A stretch of DNA of 64,000 nucleotides from Lacihabitans sp. CS3-21 (GCF_024343675.1 NZ_RJUD01000003.1:1-64000), one strand, 5' to 3'. Positions 55,001-63,934 are shown, numbered from the stretch's first letter. Notes: generated by a model not told the origin, from the sequence alone. Numbers and translations are program-made.

Positions 55001-57393
55001 GTACCGACAAAATAGGCAGGAATTTTTACTCCAAAGAATTGTTTTTGGGTATAAATCTCAAAGGTTTTCTGACGGTGAACAGGTCTGCCAGTCTCATCAA
55101 AAACTGAAACCAAGACTTTCCCTTCTAATAAGCCTTTGTTGGCCAATTTGTCAGAAATATCAAAAATTTGTAATCCCTCGCCTTTGGCGTTTGTTATGCC
55201 GGTTCGGAGTTCGTTCTCAAACTTTGTTGGGTCGTCGATACCAAAAGTAAAGTCATCATAGCCTTTTGGCTCGAAAGTTTTGCGTTTTATAGAAAAATCG
55301 AGTTCGTATTTGTTGTCAGCAGCTGGTGGGCCAAAAAGATTATTGGCTTGCAGTTTGATGTTGGCTTTTTGGCCAATCTCCACTTTTTCTGGGGCATCAA
55401 TATTTACTTTTATACGGTCGGGCATAAAGTCTTCCACCGAAATACTTTTGGAGCCAATGAGCACATTGTTGCCTGTAAAAACGTCCACATTATAGAAACC
55501 TGTCAGGGCCGAACGTTCCAGTTTAACCGAATGGCTGATAGCTCCCGAAGCGTTCGTTTGAGTCATTAATGAGCTTACTTCCTTACCATTGGGCTGTTTT
55601 ATCTGAATTTTTATAGGAATGTTGCTTGGTGTTTGCCAATCGTTGTTTCTGATTACGGTGTTAAAATTAATGGTTTCGCCAGGACGATAAATCTCTCTAT
55701 CTCCATAAATAAAGGCATCTAAGCCCGCTTCATTAAAGTTTTTACCTATGATGTCAAATTTGGAAGTTTCAATTTCAGTATCGTCAAAAAGTAAATAGTT
55801 GAAGTCTTCTTTTGAGGTGGCGGTGACCATAGCCACGGTAAAATTAGGGTTGTCTTTCTTTAGATTTTTGAAAACTACCATTCCGTTGGCATTGGTAGTG
55901 CCTTTGGTTATTTCTTGGTTGTTATTGCTTATCAATTTGATTTCTAAGCCAGAAATGGGTGTAGTTTGCATGATAGAATTGGCCAGAACTATCACATCTT
56001 CCTGATTTTGAGACATTTTAGTAATCAAGCCGATGTCTGAAATCGAGACAATTTTCTGAATTTTACGGTAATATTCGTCTTCAGATTCTATAGAAATAAA
56101 ATAAATGCCTCGTTTCTCGGTTTGGTCTGGAAGGGGTAAATTCAAAACAGAAACACCTTGTTTTACGGGTAAATCTGCAGTCTCAATTTTTTTTGACGAT
56201 ACGGTATTTCCATACAAATCAGCCTCTGAAGAGTAATAGTATTCTTGTTCTTCGTCGCCATAATAGCTCCTACGAACACCTTTAAGGAAAGGAAGAATGT
56301 TGTTTTCATACACTTTCGAAATAGAAACGTTGACTTTCGGAATATTCACGATGTTGATGCCGATGTTTTTGTTGCCAACATTCGACATATACTGTGCGTT
56401 TTTATTCGTGAACTCCAAATACGGATTTACTTTTCCAAAAAATGCTTCGCCTTCATAATCTTCATCCATTTTGCCGCCTAATACCCCGGCAATGCTTTTA
56501 TTTATTGTGATTTTGTATAAATCATCTTGATTAAAATCGCCTTTAATGGTAAAACCTTGGTCAGCAGCCTCAACGGTATATCTTACTGCCGGCTCAATTT
56601 TTATTTGTTTATCTAGTTGGCTGATGTCAATTTGCTGCGTGGTTTTGATATACACATAGCCTTTGAGTTTCTTGAAACTCGTCTGCATTTTCAGTATTTC
56701 CAATTTGTCTGCTGGCAAAAAATCAAGGTCTATCTTTTCTGCTTTTTTAAATTTTTGTGGATTGTCAGCCTTGGCAATAATTTTGGCTGTTATTTCTCCT
56801 TTTTTGGTATCAGGAAACGCAGCCAATGCCAAGACCAAGTTTGTTGAATTTTCGGCTGGCACCATTTTGTAATCCAGCTCCTTATCCCCATCCAAAATTG
56901 TGATTTCGTCTTTGATATTGTGGGCGTCATATTTGCCATTGAGTTCCAAAAGCACCCTTGCTTCTTTCTGATTTTGCTTGTTTTTGGCAAAATACACTTG
57001 AGAATCTTTCACTTTAAGGTAAGGCGTATGAAACTTGATAGTCTTATTTTTATCGATGCCCATTTTCCCTTTTTTTCTTTTCAAAAGATTTTCTGAGAGC
57101 TTTGCTTTGTATTCGTTGGCAAACTTCATTGGTTTAGAAGGAGAGAAAACCAACTCTTTTTTTCCAATCCATTTAAACTTTCCTTCGATTTTAGGTTCAA
57201 AATCCATGTATGGTGTACTTTCCCATTTGTTGAGGTCGCCATCGAAGACCAGCTCTTCGTCAAACTCAAAAAATAGATTTTGTAAAACTTCGATTTCGTC
57301 TCCGAAACCAAGGGTTTTTATACCTACTTCAGGTAGGTGGTTGCATGAATTGAAGAAGAAAACTAGAAGGAAGAAAAGAACACTGCGTTTCAT
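52027..57393 (-). CDS. Bacterial alpha-2-macroglobulin lipoprotein
   Basis: A 1788-residue envelope protein. The lipoprotein signal MKRSVLFFLLVFFFNSC (Cys17) tethers it to a membrane. A series of MG beta domains fills the N-terminal 1000 residues, with the bait region following. The A2M family region holds an intact thioester motif HGCVEQ (Cys1322, Gln1325), a TED domain of alpha-alpha toroid helices and a final receptor-type domain. The thioester traps proteases that enter the periplasm. It is upstream of pbpC, matching the yfhM-pbpC pair in which a trap partners the murein repair enzyme. Confidence 0.95.
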   Translation of the reverse strand: MKRSVLFFLLVFFFNSCNHLPEVGIKTLGFGDEIEVLQNLFFEFDEELVFDGDLNKWESTPYMDFEPKIEGKFKWIGKKELVFSPSKPMKFANEYKAKLSENLLKRKKGKMGIDKNKTIKFHTPYLKVKDSQVYFAKNKQNQKEARVLLELNGKYDAHNIKDEITILDGDKELDYKMVPAENSTNLVLALAAFPDTKKGEITAKIIAKADNPQKFKKAEKIDLDFLPADKLEILKMQTSFKKLKGYVYIKTTQQIDISQLDKQIKIEPAVRYTVEAADQGFTIKGDFNQDDLYKITINKSIAGVLGGKMDEDYEGEAFFGKVNPYLEFTNKNAQYMSNVGNKNIGINIVNIPKVNVSISKVYENNILPFLKGVRRSYYGDEEQEYYYSSEADLYGNTVSSKKIETADLPVKQGVSVLNLPLPDQTEKRGIYFISIESEDEYYRKIQKIVSISDIGLITKMSQNQEDVIVLANSIMQTTPISGLEIKLISNNNQEITKGTTNANGMVVFKNLKKDNPNFTVAMVTATSKEDFNYLLFDDTEIETSKFDIIGKNFNEAGLDAFIYGDREIYRPGETINFNTVIRNNDWQTPSNIPIKIQIKQPNGKEVSSLMTQTNASGAISHSVKLERSALTGFYNVDVFTGNNVLIGSKSISVEDFMPDRIKVNIDAPEKVEIGQKANIKLQANNLFGPPAADNKYELDFSIKRKTFEPKGYDDFTFGIDDPTKFENELRTGITNAKGEGLQIFDISDKLANKGLLEGKVLVSVFDETGRPVHRQKTFEIYTQKQFFGVKIPAYFVGTNATFPIELAALNSAGASVIANGTMEIYLLEYQTVLEKTDEGLRYVSKKKEKLIKSQELKFGGKNLIQNFVPKISGEYEIRVKPTDAESYVSTNFYAYGYGSKASFEVDTDGEVQIETNQENYLLGEKAKAIFKTPFDGKLLITIENAGILEHKFVQTENKSAEISIDLGTNHLPNVYITATLIRAMNQPELPLMSAHGMKTIKVDDPKRRIPIVITAFEKSRSKTKQTVSVKTTPNTELTIAVVDEGILQLKNTETPKINEYFYQKRALGVRSFDLYPLLLPEIQLNGKSSTGGDGSMGKRVNPLANGRAELVAKWSGQIKSDASGKASFEFDIPEFLGSLRIMVVAYDDEKFGSSEQKITVSDPVSISVGMPLFLSPTDKVKVPVTFFNTTESPQTVKLSTQTEGQISVGNFAENNITLEPGKEKHLDLEVAGKDKMGLGKLKVIAKSDKETFSKTTEISVRPAGSLQKSGTSGILAKNTDLAFAAPAGYIPGTFSSKIYIGNTPMMQFGNRLETLLAYPHGCVEQIISKAFPQLYLDDLIQQIDGKMEISESGQSELNPQYNVNAAIQKIEAMQLYNGSVSYWPGSQEEYWWGTAYALHFLLEAQKSGFEVSKPVITQLVNYLTQRTNEEQTKETIWSATNGVYKKKERLKTEIAYSLYVLSLTDVPNIAAMNQLKANFTTLSSDQQFLVACAFKQMGDDASYSKLLPKTFVKEVYDRMLHDSFSSPIRNLALVLNTLVETDPLNPQIASLTQSLNGVLSNKSLYLNTQELSFSMLAMGKILKTKKSTGKAEIYSEGKLIRTVEGKGQWIDMTKYPKGISVKSLNDNLYYYYESEGIRKDNKFIAEDKFLKARRTYFTRTGEVIKTPVFKQNQLVVVRLTVSAQAGLMYNVDNVVLTDMLPAGLEIENPRLVEDRDMPWIKNASNATYFDIRDDRINYFVNVDNTERHYYYLARAVSRGTFVQGPVSADAMYNNNLRSYWGGGNVVVN

Positions 57394-57506
57394 TTTAGGT
57401 TGTTTTAAATTTTGAGTAAAACGGAATATCTGGTTATTAATTTGAGCAAGTTAGTGGTTTTTTTTAAAGGTTAAAATATTTGAAAGATAAGACTTTAGCC
57501 CAACAA

Positions 57507-57534
57507 AAAAACCTCCCATTTCTGAGAGGTTTTT
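57507..57534 (-). terminator. Terminator of the DUF1508 gene
   Basis: Nine-base arms AAAAACCTC / GAGGTTTTT with a ten-base loop, 27 bases past the stop codon of the DUF1508 gene, separate it from the macroglobulin gene downstream. Confidence 0.8.
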
Positions 57535-57560
57535 ATATGTTATTTTCCCTAAAATCATTT

Positions 57561-58352
57561 TTAATACATGGTCCCAATCGTTTCTTTTGGTCGGCCTCCT
57601 GGTGTTGTCACAAAAGCTTCAATAAACGAACTGAAATCTGGCGAAATGGCCAAAATCTCATTTTCTTCGAAAAGCACAGCATAATATTTGCCCCCAAGGT
57701 TTTCTATTTTGTAGTTTTCTTCCAAAAGAATGGTACTTTCCATCAAGTCAAACGCGTTGTCGCGGTCGTCTTCTCTTTCAAAGCCTACTGAACGCAAATA
57801 AAGACTTGCATCTGGATTATAAACTCCAAAATAGTATTTGTTATCTTCTCCTTGAAATTTCACAAAGCCCGTAATGCCGTAAGAATCCCAGATTCTGGCC
57901 TTGTCGAGGTATTCGCCAACATTTAAATAACCTTCTAGGCTATTCAAGATATTGCTTGTTGTGGCAATGCTCGTTGCTTCTACTGCCGACTCTTTGCTAA
58001 CTATTTTTTCAACTGCATATTTAGCTTCTAATTCTGAAGAAAAATCGCACGAACGAGCTATTTCTTTGTTGTTTCCAGCTTTTAATACTACAAAAAACTT
58101 CTTTTTGTCTTTTTCTACCGAAAGTCTACCTGCTATTTCCTTGTTTTTTATAACCGATGCAATGCCATTTTTCCTTGATTTTACATCTATATACCCTTCA
58201 CTTCTCAACAACACATTTCCAACACTATCTACAAAAGCAAAATAATATTTCTCGGTTTTTTTATCTTGAAATACAGTAAATCCGGCATTTTTAGGGTCGG
58301 CTTCGTGTCCGGCATAAGATTTACAAGGGAGGTAATCGTCATTTAATGCCAT
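57561..58352 (-). CDS. YegP-like DUF1508 repeat protein
   Basis: A 263-residue protein with about four copies of the DUF1508 (YegP/UPF0339) repeat. The first reads GFTVFQDKKTEKYYFAFVDSVGNVLLRSEGY and the third is VKFQGEDNKYYFGVYNPDASLYLRSVGF; each has the F-x-F/G-x-x-x-A-x-G-x-x-L-x-S pattern. The intervening copies (about 72-115 and 205-245) are more diverged. E. coli YegP has two repeats and its role is unknown. No signal peptide or TM helix is seen. It is monocistronic. Confidence 0.82.
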   Translation of the reverse strand: MALNDDYLPCKSYAGHEADPKNAGFTVFQDKKTEKYYFAFVDSVGNVLLRSEGYIDVKSRKNGIASVIKNKEIAGRLSVEKDKKKFFVVLKAGNNKEIARSCDFSSELEAKYAVEKIVSKESAVEATSIATTSNILNSLEGYLNVGEYLDKARIWDSYGITGFVKFQGEDNKYYFGVYNPDASLYLRSVGFEREDDRDNAFDLMESTILLEENYKIENLGGKYYAVLFEENEILAISPDFSSFIEAFVTTPGGRPKETIGTMY

Positions 58353-58618
58353 AGAATAATTGTTTATGTTATATTTTTTATAAGAAATAGATCCTTATTT
58401 TCAAAGTTCGTAAAATTTACAATTATAATTTTAAAATAAACAAGTTTATTATTTCATATTTAATCCAAACGAGCTTATTTTCAATTTTTTATAAAAATTG
58501 TTTTATTTTACATTTGATGTTTTTATTCATACTCTTTTTCAAATTTTTCTGAAATGCTCCTGTAATTCCAAAGATTTTGATAATTTTCATTTACTTTAGC
58601 AAAAAATGATTTTTCGAC
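58353..58618. other. Divergent spacer between the DUF1508 gene and sirC
   Basis: A 266-base AT-rich spacer with no credible gene. A short A/T hairpin lies near 58482-58500, but no promoter match of quality was found for either gene. Confidence 0.4.
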
Positions 58619-59194
58619 ATGAACACCCTATTTCCAGTATTTTTGAAGGCCGAACAAATGACAATTCTGATTGTCGGGGGCGGGAATGTGGGCTTAGAAA
58701 AACTAGAGGCATTACTTAAAAACGCTCCGCTTACCAACATTGTTTTGGTAGCTCCCGAAATAAAAACCGAGATTGTTGAACTTCAGAAAACGCACAGAAT
58801 AGAACTTATTTATGAACCTTATCATTCCGCCTTTTTAGAAAGCAAAAACATTGTGATAGTGGGTACCGATAGACCCGAAGTAAACAAGCAAGTGCAAATA
58901 GACTGCAGGAACAAAGGAATATTGGTAAATGTAGCCGATACACCTGATTTATGTGATTTTTATTTGGGTTCTGTAGTTACTAAGGGCGATTTAAAAATCG
59001 GAATATCTACCAATGGAAAATCTCCAACTTTTGCCAAGAGAATACGGGAGATGCTACAAGACATTATACCTGATAACATTCAAGAAACCTTAGATAATTT
59101 GCAGAAAATCAGAAATAGCCTAAAGGGTGATTTTGAGTATAAAGTAAAGAAAATGAATGAGATTACTACTGTTGTTAAAGATGTAGAACTATGA
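58619..59194 (+). CDS. Precorrin-2 dehydrogenase (siroheme synthase N-terminal half)
   Basis: A 191-residue protein that matches the N-terminal half of CysG (also Met8/SirC). It oxidises precorrin-2 to sirohydrochlorin with NAD and may insert iron. Visible are the Rossmann motif ILIVGGGNVGLEKL, a VGTDRPEVNKQVQIDC strand, the ADTPDLCDFYLGSVV region and the late GISTNGKSPTFAKRIRE motif. Only this half is present, so the uroporphyrinogen methyltransferase must be elsewhere. The ATG of the following PQQ dehydrogenase overlaps its stop codon by four bases, an unusual operon partner for siroheme synthesis. Confidence 0.9.
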   Translation: MNTLFPVFLKAEQMTILIVGGGNVGLEKLEALLKNAPLTNIVLVAPEIKTEIVELQKTHRIELIYEPYHSAFLESKNIVIVGTDRPEVNKQVQIDCRNKGILVNVADTPDLCDFYLGSVVTKGDLKIGISTNGKSPTFAKRIREMLQDIIPDNIQETLDNLQKIRNSLKGDFEYKVKKMNEITTVVKDVEL

Positions 59195-61296
59195 AAAAAA
59201 TTGCTGTTTTGTTGGTCATAATTATATGCTTTGGATTTATCAAATTCCAAATTATTGACCATAGTTTTGGTTCTGACGAAAACTGGTCAGAATATTTAGG
59301 TGGGGCCGACCGTAATCATTATTCTAAACTCGACCAAATCAACCTCCAAAATGTAAAAAATTTAAAAGTGGCTTGGGAATATGCTACGCCAGATTCTGGG
59401 CAAATGCAGGTAAACCCATTGATTGTTGATGGTGTCTTGTTTGGCGTAACGTCGTCTGTACAGGCGTTCGCATTGGATGCTACCACTGGGAAAGAAATTT
59501 GGCGATTCGGCGACCCACTTAAAAACTGGGCAAGTACAAGCCGTGGCGTTTCTTATTGGCAAAATGGTAATGATAAACGAATTCTATATACTGCAGGGCC
59601 TAATCTCTGGGCTTTGGATGCCAATACGGGGAAACCAATTGAATCATTTGGAAATAAGGGAAAAGTAGATTTGCATACAGGCTTGCCAGAAATAGCCAAA
59701 GACAAATTCATCATTTCGAATACTCCAGGTACTATTTTTGAAAATCTGATATATATGCCACTCCGCCTCTCAGAAGATGCCGATGCTGCTCCTGGCGATA
59801 TTCGGGCTTTTGATGTAGTTTCTGGAAAATTGGTTTGGACATTTCATACCATACCCTATCCAGGAGAAAAAGGATACGAGACTTTTCCAAAAGATGCTTA
59901 TAAAAATGATGGAATAGGAGCGGTAAATAATTGGTCAGGTATGGCAGTGGACAAAGCTAGAGGAATTTTGTATGTACCAACAGGCTCAGCGGCTTATGAT
60001 TTTTACGGTGGAAATAGACCTGGGAAAAACCTATTCAGCAATTGCCTGCTCGCATTGGATGCCCGCACAGGAAAACTCAAATGGCATTATCAATTTGTGC
60101 ATCATGATATTTGGGACAGAGATTTGCCAGCACCACCGAACTTGATTACACTTAACAAAAACGGTAAGGCTGTTGATGCTGTGGCTCAAGTGACCAAACA
60201 GGGCTATGTGTTTGTATTTGATAGAGTTACGGGTAAATCTTTATTTCCAATAAATGAAGTTCCAGTTCCTAAGTCTAAATTAAAGGGGGAAATTACTTGG
60301 CCTACGCAACCTGTTCCATCCTTACCAAAACCGTATGCAAGAGAATCATTCAAGCTTACAGAAAAAGATATTTCGCCATATGCTCAAAATCGTGAAGAGT
60401 TAATAAAAGCTTTTAGAACTTACAAAAAGGGTCTTTTTGACCCACCAAGTGAGCAGGGTACTATCATTTTTCCCGGTTATGACGGAGGTGCTGAATGGGG
60501 TGGAAGTGCGGTTGATCCAAACGGCGTTATCTATATTAATGCCAACGAGATGGCTTGGATACAAACCATGAAACCTACTCAGAACATGAGTGGGGTGCCA
60601 ATGGGTGAGAAAACCTATGTGAATTACTGCCAAAGTTGTCACCAACCCGACCGCGAAGGCAATGTAAAAAGTGGTTATCCATCGCTTATAGAAATTGGCA
60701 AAAAACATGATAACGCAGCACTTTTGAATCTGATAAATGGAGGAAAGGGCATGATGCCCGGTTTTGGATTTATTAAACCAGAGGAAAAACAAGCCTTGAT
60801 AGCATTCCTAAAAAATGAAGAGAAAAAGGAAGTTCAAAGCAAAGATAGTCAGTTGAGCCAAAAAGCTGGAATAGCCTACAAAATGACTGGTTACAACAAA
60901 TTTCTTGACAATAGAGGTTTACCAGCCATTGCTCCTCCTTGGGGAACTTTGAACGCTATTGACCTAAATTCTGGGAAGCAGCTTTGGAGGATTCCATTTG
61001 GAAATGAACCTTTATTAATGAAAGAAGGAATAACCGGTACTGGAACTGAAAACTATGGAGGACCAGTCATAACCAAAACTGGGCTTCTGTTTATAGCGGC
61101 TACAAAAGATGCAACATTACGAGCTTTTGAGGCTAAAACAGGCAGATTGGTTTGGGAACATCCACTGCCAGCTGCTGCTTTTGCAACACCATCAATTTAC
61201 TCTAAAAATGGCAAGCAGTATATTGTTTTAGCTTGTGGAGGTACAAAATTAGGAACTCCAAAAGGGAACAAGTATGTGGCTTTTGCTTTGGAGTAG
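59191..61296 (+). CDS. PQQ-dependent dehydrogenase with an internal cytochrome c domain
   Basis: A 701-residue exported quinoprotein. An N-terminal hydrophobic signal/anchor (about 5-22) precedes an eight-bladed beta-propeller (W-x-x-ALDAxTG blades at about 90-105, 138-150, 286-298 and beyond). The blade-wall and PQQ-site stretches FVHHDIWDRDLPAPP and WGGSAVDPNGVIYIN are present. A cytochrome c domain is inserted within the propeller, with CQSCH (C480, C483, H484) and a likely axial methionine in MMPGFGF (521-522). The protein oxidises an alcohol or sugar in the periplasm and passes electrons to its own heme. It overlaps the precorrin-2 dehydrogenase gene by four bases. Confidence 0.92.
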   Translation: MKKIAVLLVIIICFGFIKFQIIDHSFGSDENWSEYLGGADRNHYSKLDQINLQNVKNLKVAWEYATPDSGQMQVNPLIVDGVLFGVTSSVQAFALDATTGKEIWRFGDPLKNWASTSRGVSYWQNGNDKRILYTAGPNLWALDANTGKPIESFGNKGKVDLHTGLPEIAKDKFIISNTPGTIFENLIYMPLRLSEDADAAPGDIRAFDVVSGKLVWTFHTIPYPGEKGYETFPKDAYKNDGIGAVNNWSGMAVDKARGILYVPTGSAAYDFYGGNRPGKNLFSNCLLALDARTGKLKWHYQFVHHDIWDRDLPAPPNLITLNKNGKAVDAVAQVTKQGYVFVFDRVTGKSLFPINEVPVPKSKLKGEITWPTQPVPSLPKPYARESFKLTEKDISPYAQNREELIKAFRTYKKGLFDPPSEQGTIIFPGYDGGAEWGGSAVDPNGVIYINANEMAWIQTMKPTQNMSGVPMGEKTYVNYCQSCHQPDREGNVKSGYPSLIEIGKKHDNAALLNLINGGKGMMPGFGFIKPEEKQALIAFLKNEEKKEVQSKDSQLSQKAGIAYKMTGYNKFLDNRGLPAIAPPWGTLNAIDLNSGKQLWRIPFGNEPLLMKEGITGTGTENYGGPVITKTGLLFIAATKDATLRAFEAKTGRLVWEHPLPAAAFATPSIYSKNGKQYIVLACGGTKLGTPKGNKYVAFALE

Positions 61297-61321
61297 CTTA
61301 AAATTTGTTTTATTACTTTTG
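61287..61321 (+). promoter_or_regulatory. Putative promoter of the orphan E2 acyltransferase
   Basis: TTTG inside the end of the PQQ dehydrogenase gene is followed after 23 bases by TACTTTTG, which ends 17 bases before the TTG start codon at 61339. The -7 box is identical to those upstream of DUF2795 and comB. Confidence 0.38.
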
Positions 61322-61338
61322 TATAAAAATTAAAAGCT

Positions 61339-62133
61339 TTGACCGAAAACCTCAATACTGCTTGGCGACAAATAGCCTCTACGATTTACAAAAAACCAAA
61401 CGATTCTAAAATTTTTGGTTCGGTAGAAATTGATGTAACAGATTTGGAGATTTATATTGAAAAAAAGAGAAAAGAAGGTTTAAAAATCACACTGACCCAT
61501 TTCTTTTTGTTGGCTACTTCTAGGGCAATTAGTAATGATATTCCTGAACTTAATTCCTACTCAAAGCGAGGTAATATATACTCGTTTCCGTCTATTAATG
61601 TGTCAGTTAGTGTATTGAAAGCCGATGGTGAAATGTCATCAGTTATTGTAAAAGATGCAGACCAACTCACTTTCAAAGACTCAGTAGAGGTACTCAATAA
61701 TGAAATTCAGAAATCAAGGAAAGGTTCAGAAAATGGCACTATGCAGCTAAAAGATACGATGTCTGCGATACCGTATCCATTCAGAAATTGGATTGTGGGC
61801 ATTATCAAAAAACTGTTTATAGACTGGGGCATAAGTTTGCCTTTTATAGATTTAAAGCCTCATACATTCGGCTCATTTATGCTCTCCAATATCGGTACTT
61901 TGGGGCTGGATATTGGTTTTCCAGCACTTTTTCCTTTTGCTAATATTTCTTTTGTGATGATCATGGGAGGTGTAAAAACCAAACCGTGGGTGGTCAATAA
62001 CGAGGTCGTTCCCCGTAGAGTAATAACACTCGGTGCTGCATTAGATCACAGAGTAGTAGACGCCTCACATGCCGGAAAGCTTTTTAAGTATTTGAAGTTT
62101 GCCGTTAAAAATCCTGAAATGTTGGAAAAATAA
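61339..62133 (+). CDS. Orphan 2-oxo acid dehydrogenase E2-type acyltransferase
   Basis: A 264-residue protein corresponding to the catalytic domain of E2 dihydrolipoyl acyltransferases, without lipoyl or E1/E3-binding domains. The catalytic-site motif reads ALDHRVVDASH, where the usual H-x-x-x-D-G ends with Ala. Another hallmark, FGSFMLSNIGTLGLDIGFPALFPF, is well conserved. The start is TTG: an in-frame stop lies 13 bases upstream and no ATG fits. Such stand-alone domains exist in several bacterial phyla and their substrates are unknown. It sits downstream of the PQQ dehydrogenase, with its own promoter. Confidence 0.82.
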   Translation: MTENLNTAWRQIASTIYKKPNDSKIFGSVEIDVTDLEIYIEKKRKEGLKITLTHFFLLATSRAISNDIPELNSYSKRGNIYSFPSINVSVSVLKADGEMSSVIVKDADQLTFKDSVEVLNNEIQKSRKGSENGTMQLKDTMSAIPYPFRNWIVGIIKKLFIDWGISLPFIDLKPHTFGSFMLSNIGTLGLDIGFPALFPFANISFVMIMGGVKTKPWVVNNEVVPRRVITLGAALDHRVVDASHAGKLFKYLKFAVKNPEMLEK

Positions 62134-62142
62134 GTTGATCAA

Positions 62143-63231
62143 CTAGTGCTCCCCAAACTTTTTCAATGCCCGATTAAAAGTAGCTTTTGAATTGAAGCCG
62201 CAGTCTAGGGCGATGGCCAATTTAGTGTAGTTTTTGTTTTCGGGATTTGTGATTTGAATTTCGAACTCACGAATGCGGAATTCATTTACAAAATCATTGA
62301 AATTCTTGCCAAAACCTTGATTTATGGCTGCTGAGAGTAAAGAGGTGTTGGTTTTCAGTTTTATTGCCAACTCCGAAAGCGTCAATTCTGGCTCTAAAAA
62401 AATCTTTTCGTTGTTAAATAAGTTTTCTATCTTCGGAATCAATTCATTGGATACTTTTTGGCCACTTTCTTCAACCTTCGGTTCTGGTTTTACTTCAAGA
62501 TTATTGGAAGTAAAGTGCAAAAACTTAGGCTGAGCTTGGGTATAACCTCTAATGCCTACATAACAGATAATGGCAACCGTGTAAAGATGCCACCACCAGT
62601 CTTTTTCAAAGGGCATATCGATAATGTAATCGGCCAGATTCCAAGCCGTTTTAAAAACTTCACCCGTAATAATCAAATATATAAAATTACGAATCCACCC
62701 AAAACTTATGGTTTCGGTATCAGAAAACTGTGTCTCCGCCCAATTTCGGTATTCTTTGTAAATCTTAAGTGACAGGTAAAAAAAATAGACATACATAGCC
62801 CAAAGAGCAAAGGTCTCTAACCATGAGAGCCATTGAATATTTGGATTACTCTGCCATTTGTTCACATAATCTTTACCTTGAAAAAAGACCAAAATATTGA
62901 TTACAAAGTATATAGCATAAGGTAAGTAATACAGTAAATCTTTTGTTTGAAATTTAAACTCTCGGTTGATTTGGGCTTTTAAATAGAAATATACTGTGGC
63001 GGGAAATGCCAAAGAAAAATGCCTTGGGAAGCCATTTAGCTCTTCCCAAAGCAAATTGATACCTGCAAAACCAAAAGTATAATCTTGGATTTCCATGGTC
63101 AATAAAAACAAAACCGCAGCCAAAAGTTTATCCGAAAGACGCTCTTCTTTGAAACCTCTAATCAATAAAAGCACTGAAAACAGTAAGCCAAGGAAATAGG
63201 CGAATTGGAGTGGAGTGGTGTAAATTGACAT
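62143..63231 (-). CDS. Membrane-anchored AraC family transcriptional regulator
   Basis: A 362-residue protein. The N-terminal 220 residues form about seven TM helices, resembling the membrane sensor domains found before AraC HTH modules in Bacteroidota. The C-terminal 100 residues hold the two AraC-type helix-turn-helix units (LTLSELAIKLKTNTSLLSAAIN and YTKLAIALDCGFNSKATFNRALKK). It should sense a membrane or periplasmic signal and regulate transcription at the membrane. A target is not evident; the convergent neighbour is the orphan E2 gene. Confidence 0.9.
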   Translation of the reverse strand: MSIYTTPLQFAYFLGLLFSVLLLIRGFKEERLSDKLLAAVLFLLTMEIQDYTFGFAGINLLWEELNGFPRHFSLAFPATVYFYLKAQINREFKFQTKDLLYYLPYAIYFVINILVFFQGKDYVNKWQSNPNIQWLSWLETFALWAMYVYFFYLSLKIYKEYRNWAETQFSDTETISFGWIRNFIYLIITGEVFKTAWNLADYIIDMPFEKDWWWHLYTVAIICYVGIRGYTQAQPKFLHFTSNNLEVKPEPKVEESGQKVSNELIPKIENLFNNEKIFLEPELTLSELAIKLKTNTSLLSAAINQGFGKNFNDFVNEFRIREFEIQITNPENKNYTKLAIALDCGFNSKATFNRALKKFGEH

Positions 63232-63274
63232 TGAATAATATTTGAAATTTTAACCCAATTAAATTGATAATGTT

Positions 63275-63934
63275 TTATTTTTTTCTCACATCTCCATTTC
63301 CAATTACTCCTGACATGGGATCTATCTTGCCTGGGCCGGTTTGGATAATGCTACAATTTCCTGTTCCATTTGCCTTTAAAGAGATTTGAGAGTTTACGGT
63401 TACATTACCATTGCCGTAGCTCTTTACTTTTGCAATCTTACAGGTGAGTTTTTCGGCCTTTACTCTACCATTTCCACTTTTTTTGATATCCAACTCGTCA
63501 ATCGAGCCTGACAGAAAAACATCACCGTTTCCGGTAGTTTCAAGTCTAAAATACCTCCCCATAATGCCATGGACATGTACATTTGTATTTCCTCGATGAC
63601 TTATTACTGCCGCTTCAGGCATACTTATTTTTATCTTTATTCTCGTTTTTTCTAAATACAGTCTACCATTTTTATTGCCTTCTAAAATGATATTTAATTG
63701 ATTTTCTGAGTTGTCTTTATTTACCTTTAGTCTTGGCTCTAGGTTTTCATCTATTTCAATTTTTACACTGAAGGGTTTTCCCACTTTTATTTCTACATGG
63801 CCATCAAAATCTTCAATATTTACCTTATCGAAGTCTTTGAAAGCAAATTCACGGGTGATTACTTTGCCCGACCCAAACAATTGTGCATTTACCAAAGTTG
63901 GCAAAATGAGCAATAAGAAACATAGTTTTTTCAT
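63275..63934 (-). CDS. GIN domain (DUF2807) secreted adhesin-like protein
   Basis: A 219-residue exported protein with signal peptide residues 1-17 (ending VNA-Q). The rest is the GIN/DUF2807 head domain, a right-handed beta-helix with the start REFAFKDFDKVNIEDFDGHVEIK and then repeated short turns of about 20 residues with G-N-G/S-G-N-G patterns (TTGNGDV, KSGNGRV, SYGNGNV, GTGNCSI). Such proteins are probably surface or periplasmic adhesin-like modules; the exact role is unknown. The ATG at 63934 is used because it starts the signal peptide directly. Confidence 0.85.
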   Translation of the reverse strand: MKKLCFLLLILPTLVNAQLFGSGKVITREFAFKDFDKVNIEDFDGHVEIKVGKPFSVKIEIDENLEPRLKVNKDNSENQLNIILEGNKNGRLYLEKTRIKIKISMPEAAVISHRGNTNVHVHGIMGRYFRLETTGNGDVFLSGSIDELDIKKSGNGRVKAEKLTCKIAKVKSYGNGNVTVNSQISLKANGTGNCSIIQTGPGKIDPMSGVIGNGDVRKK

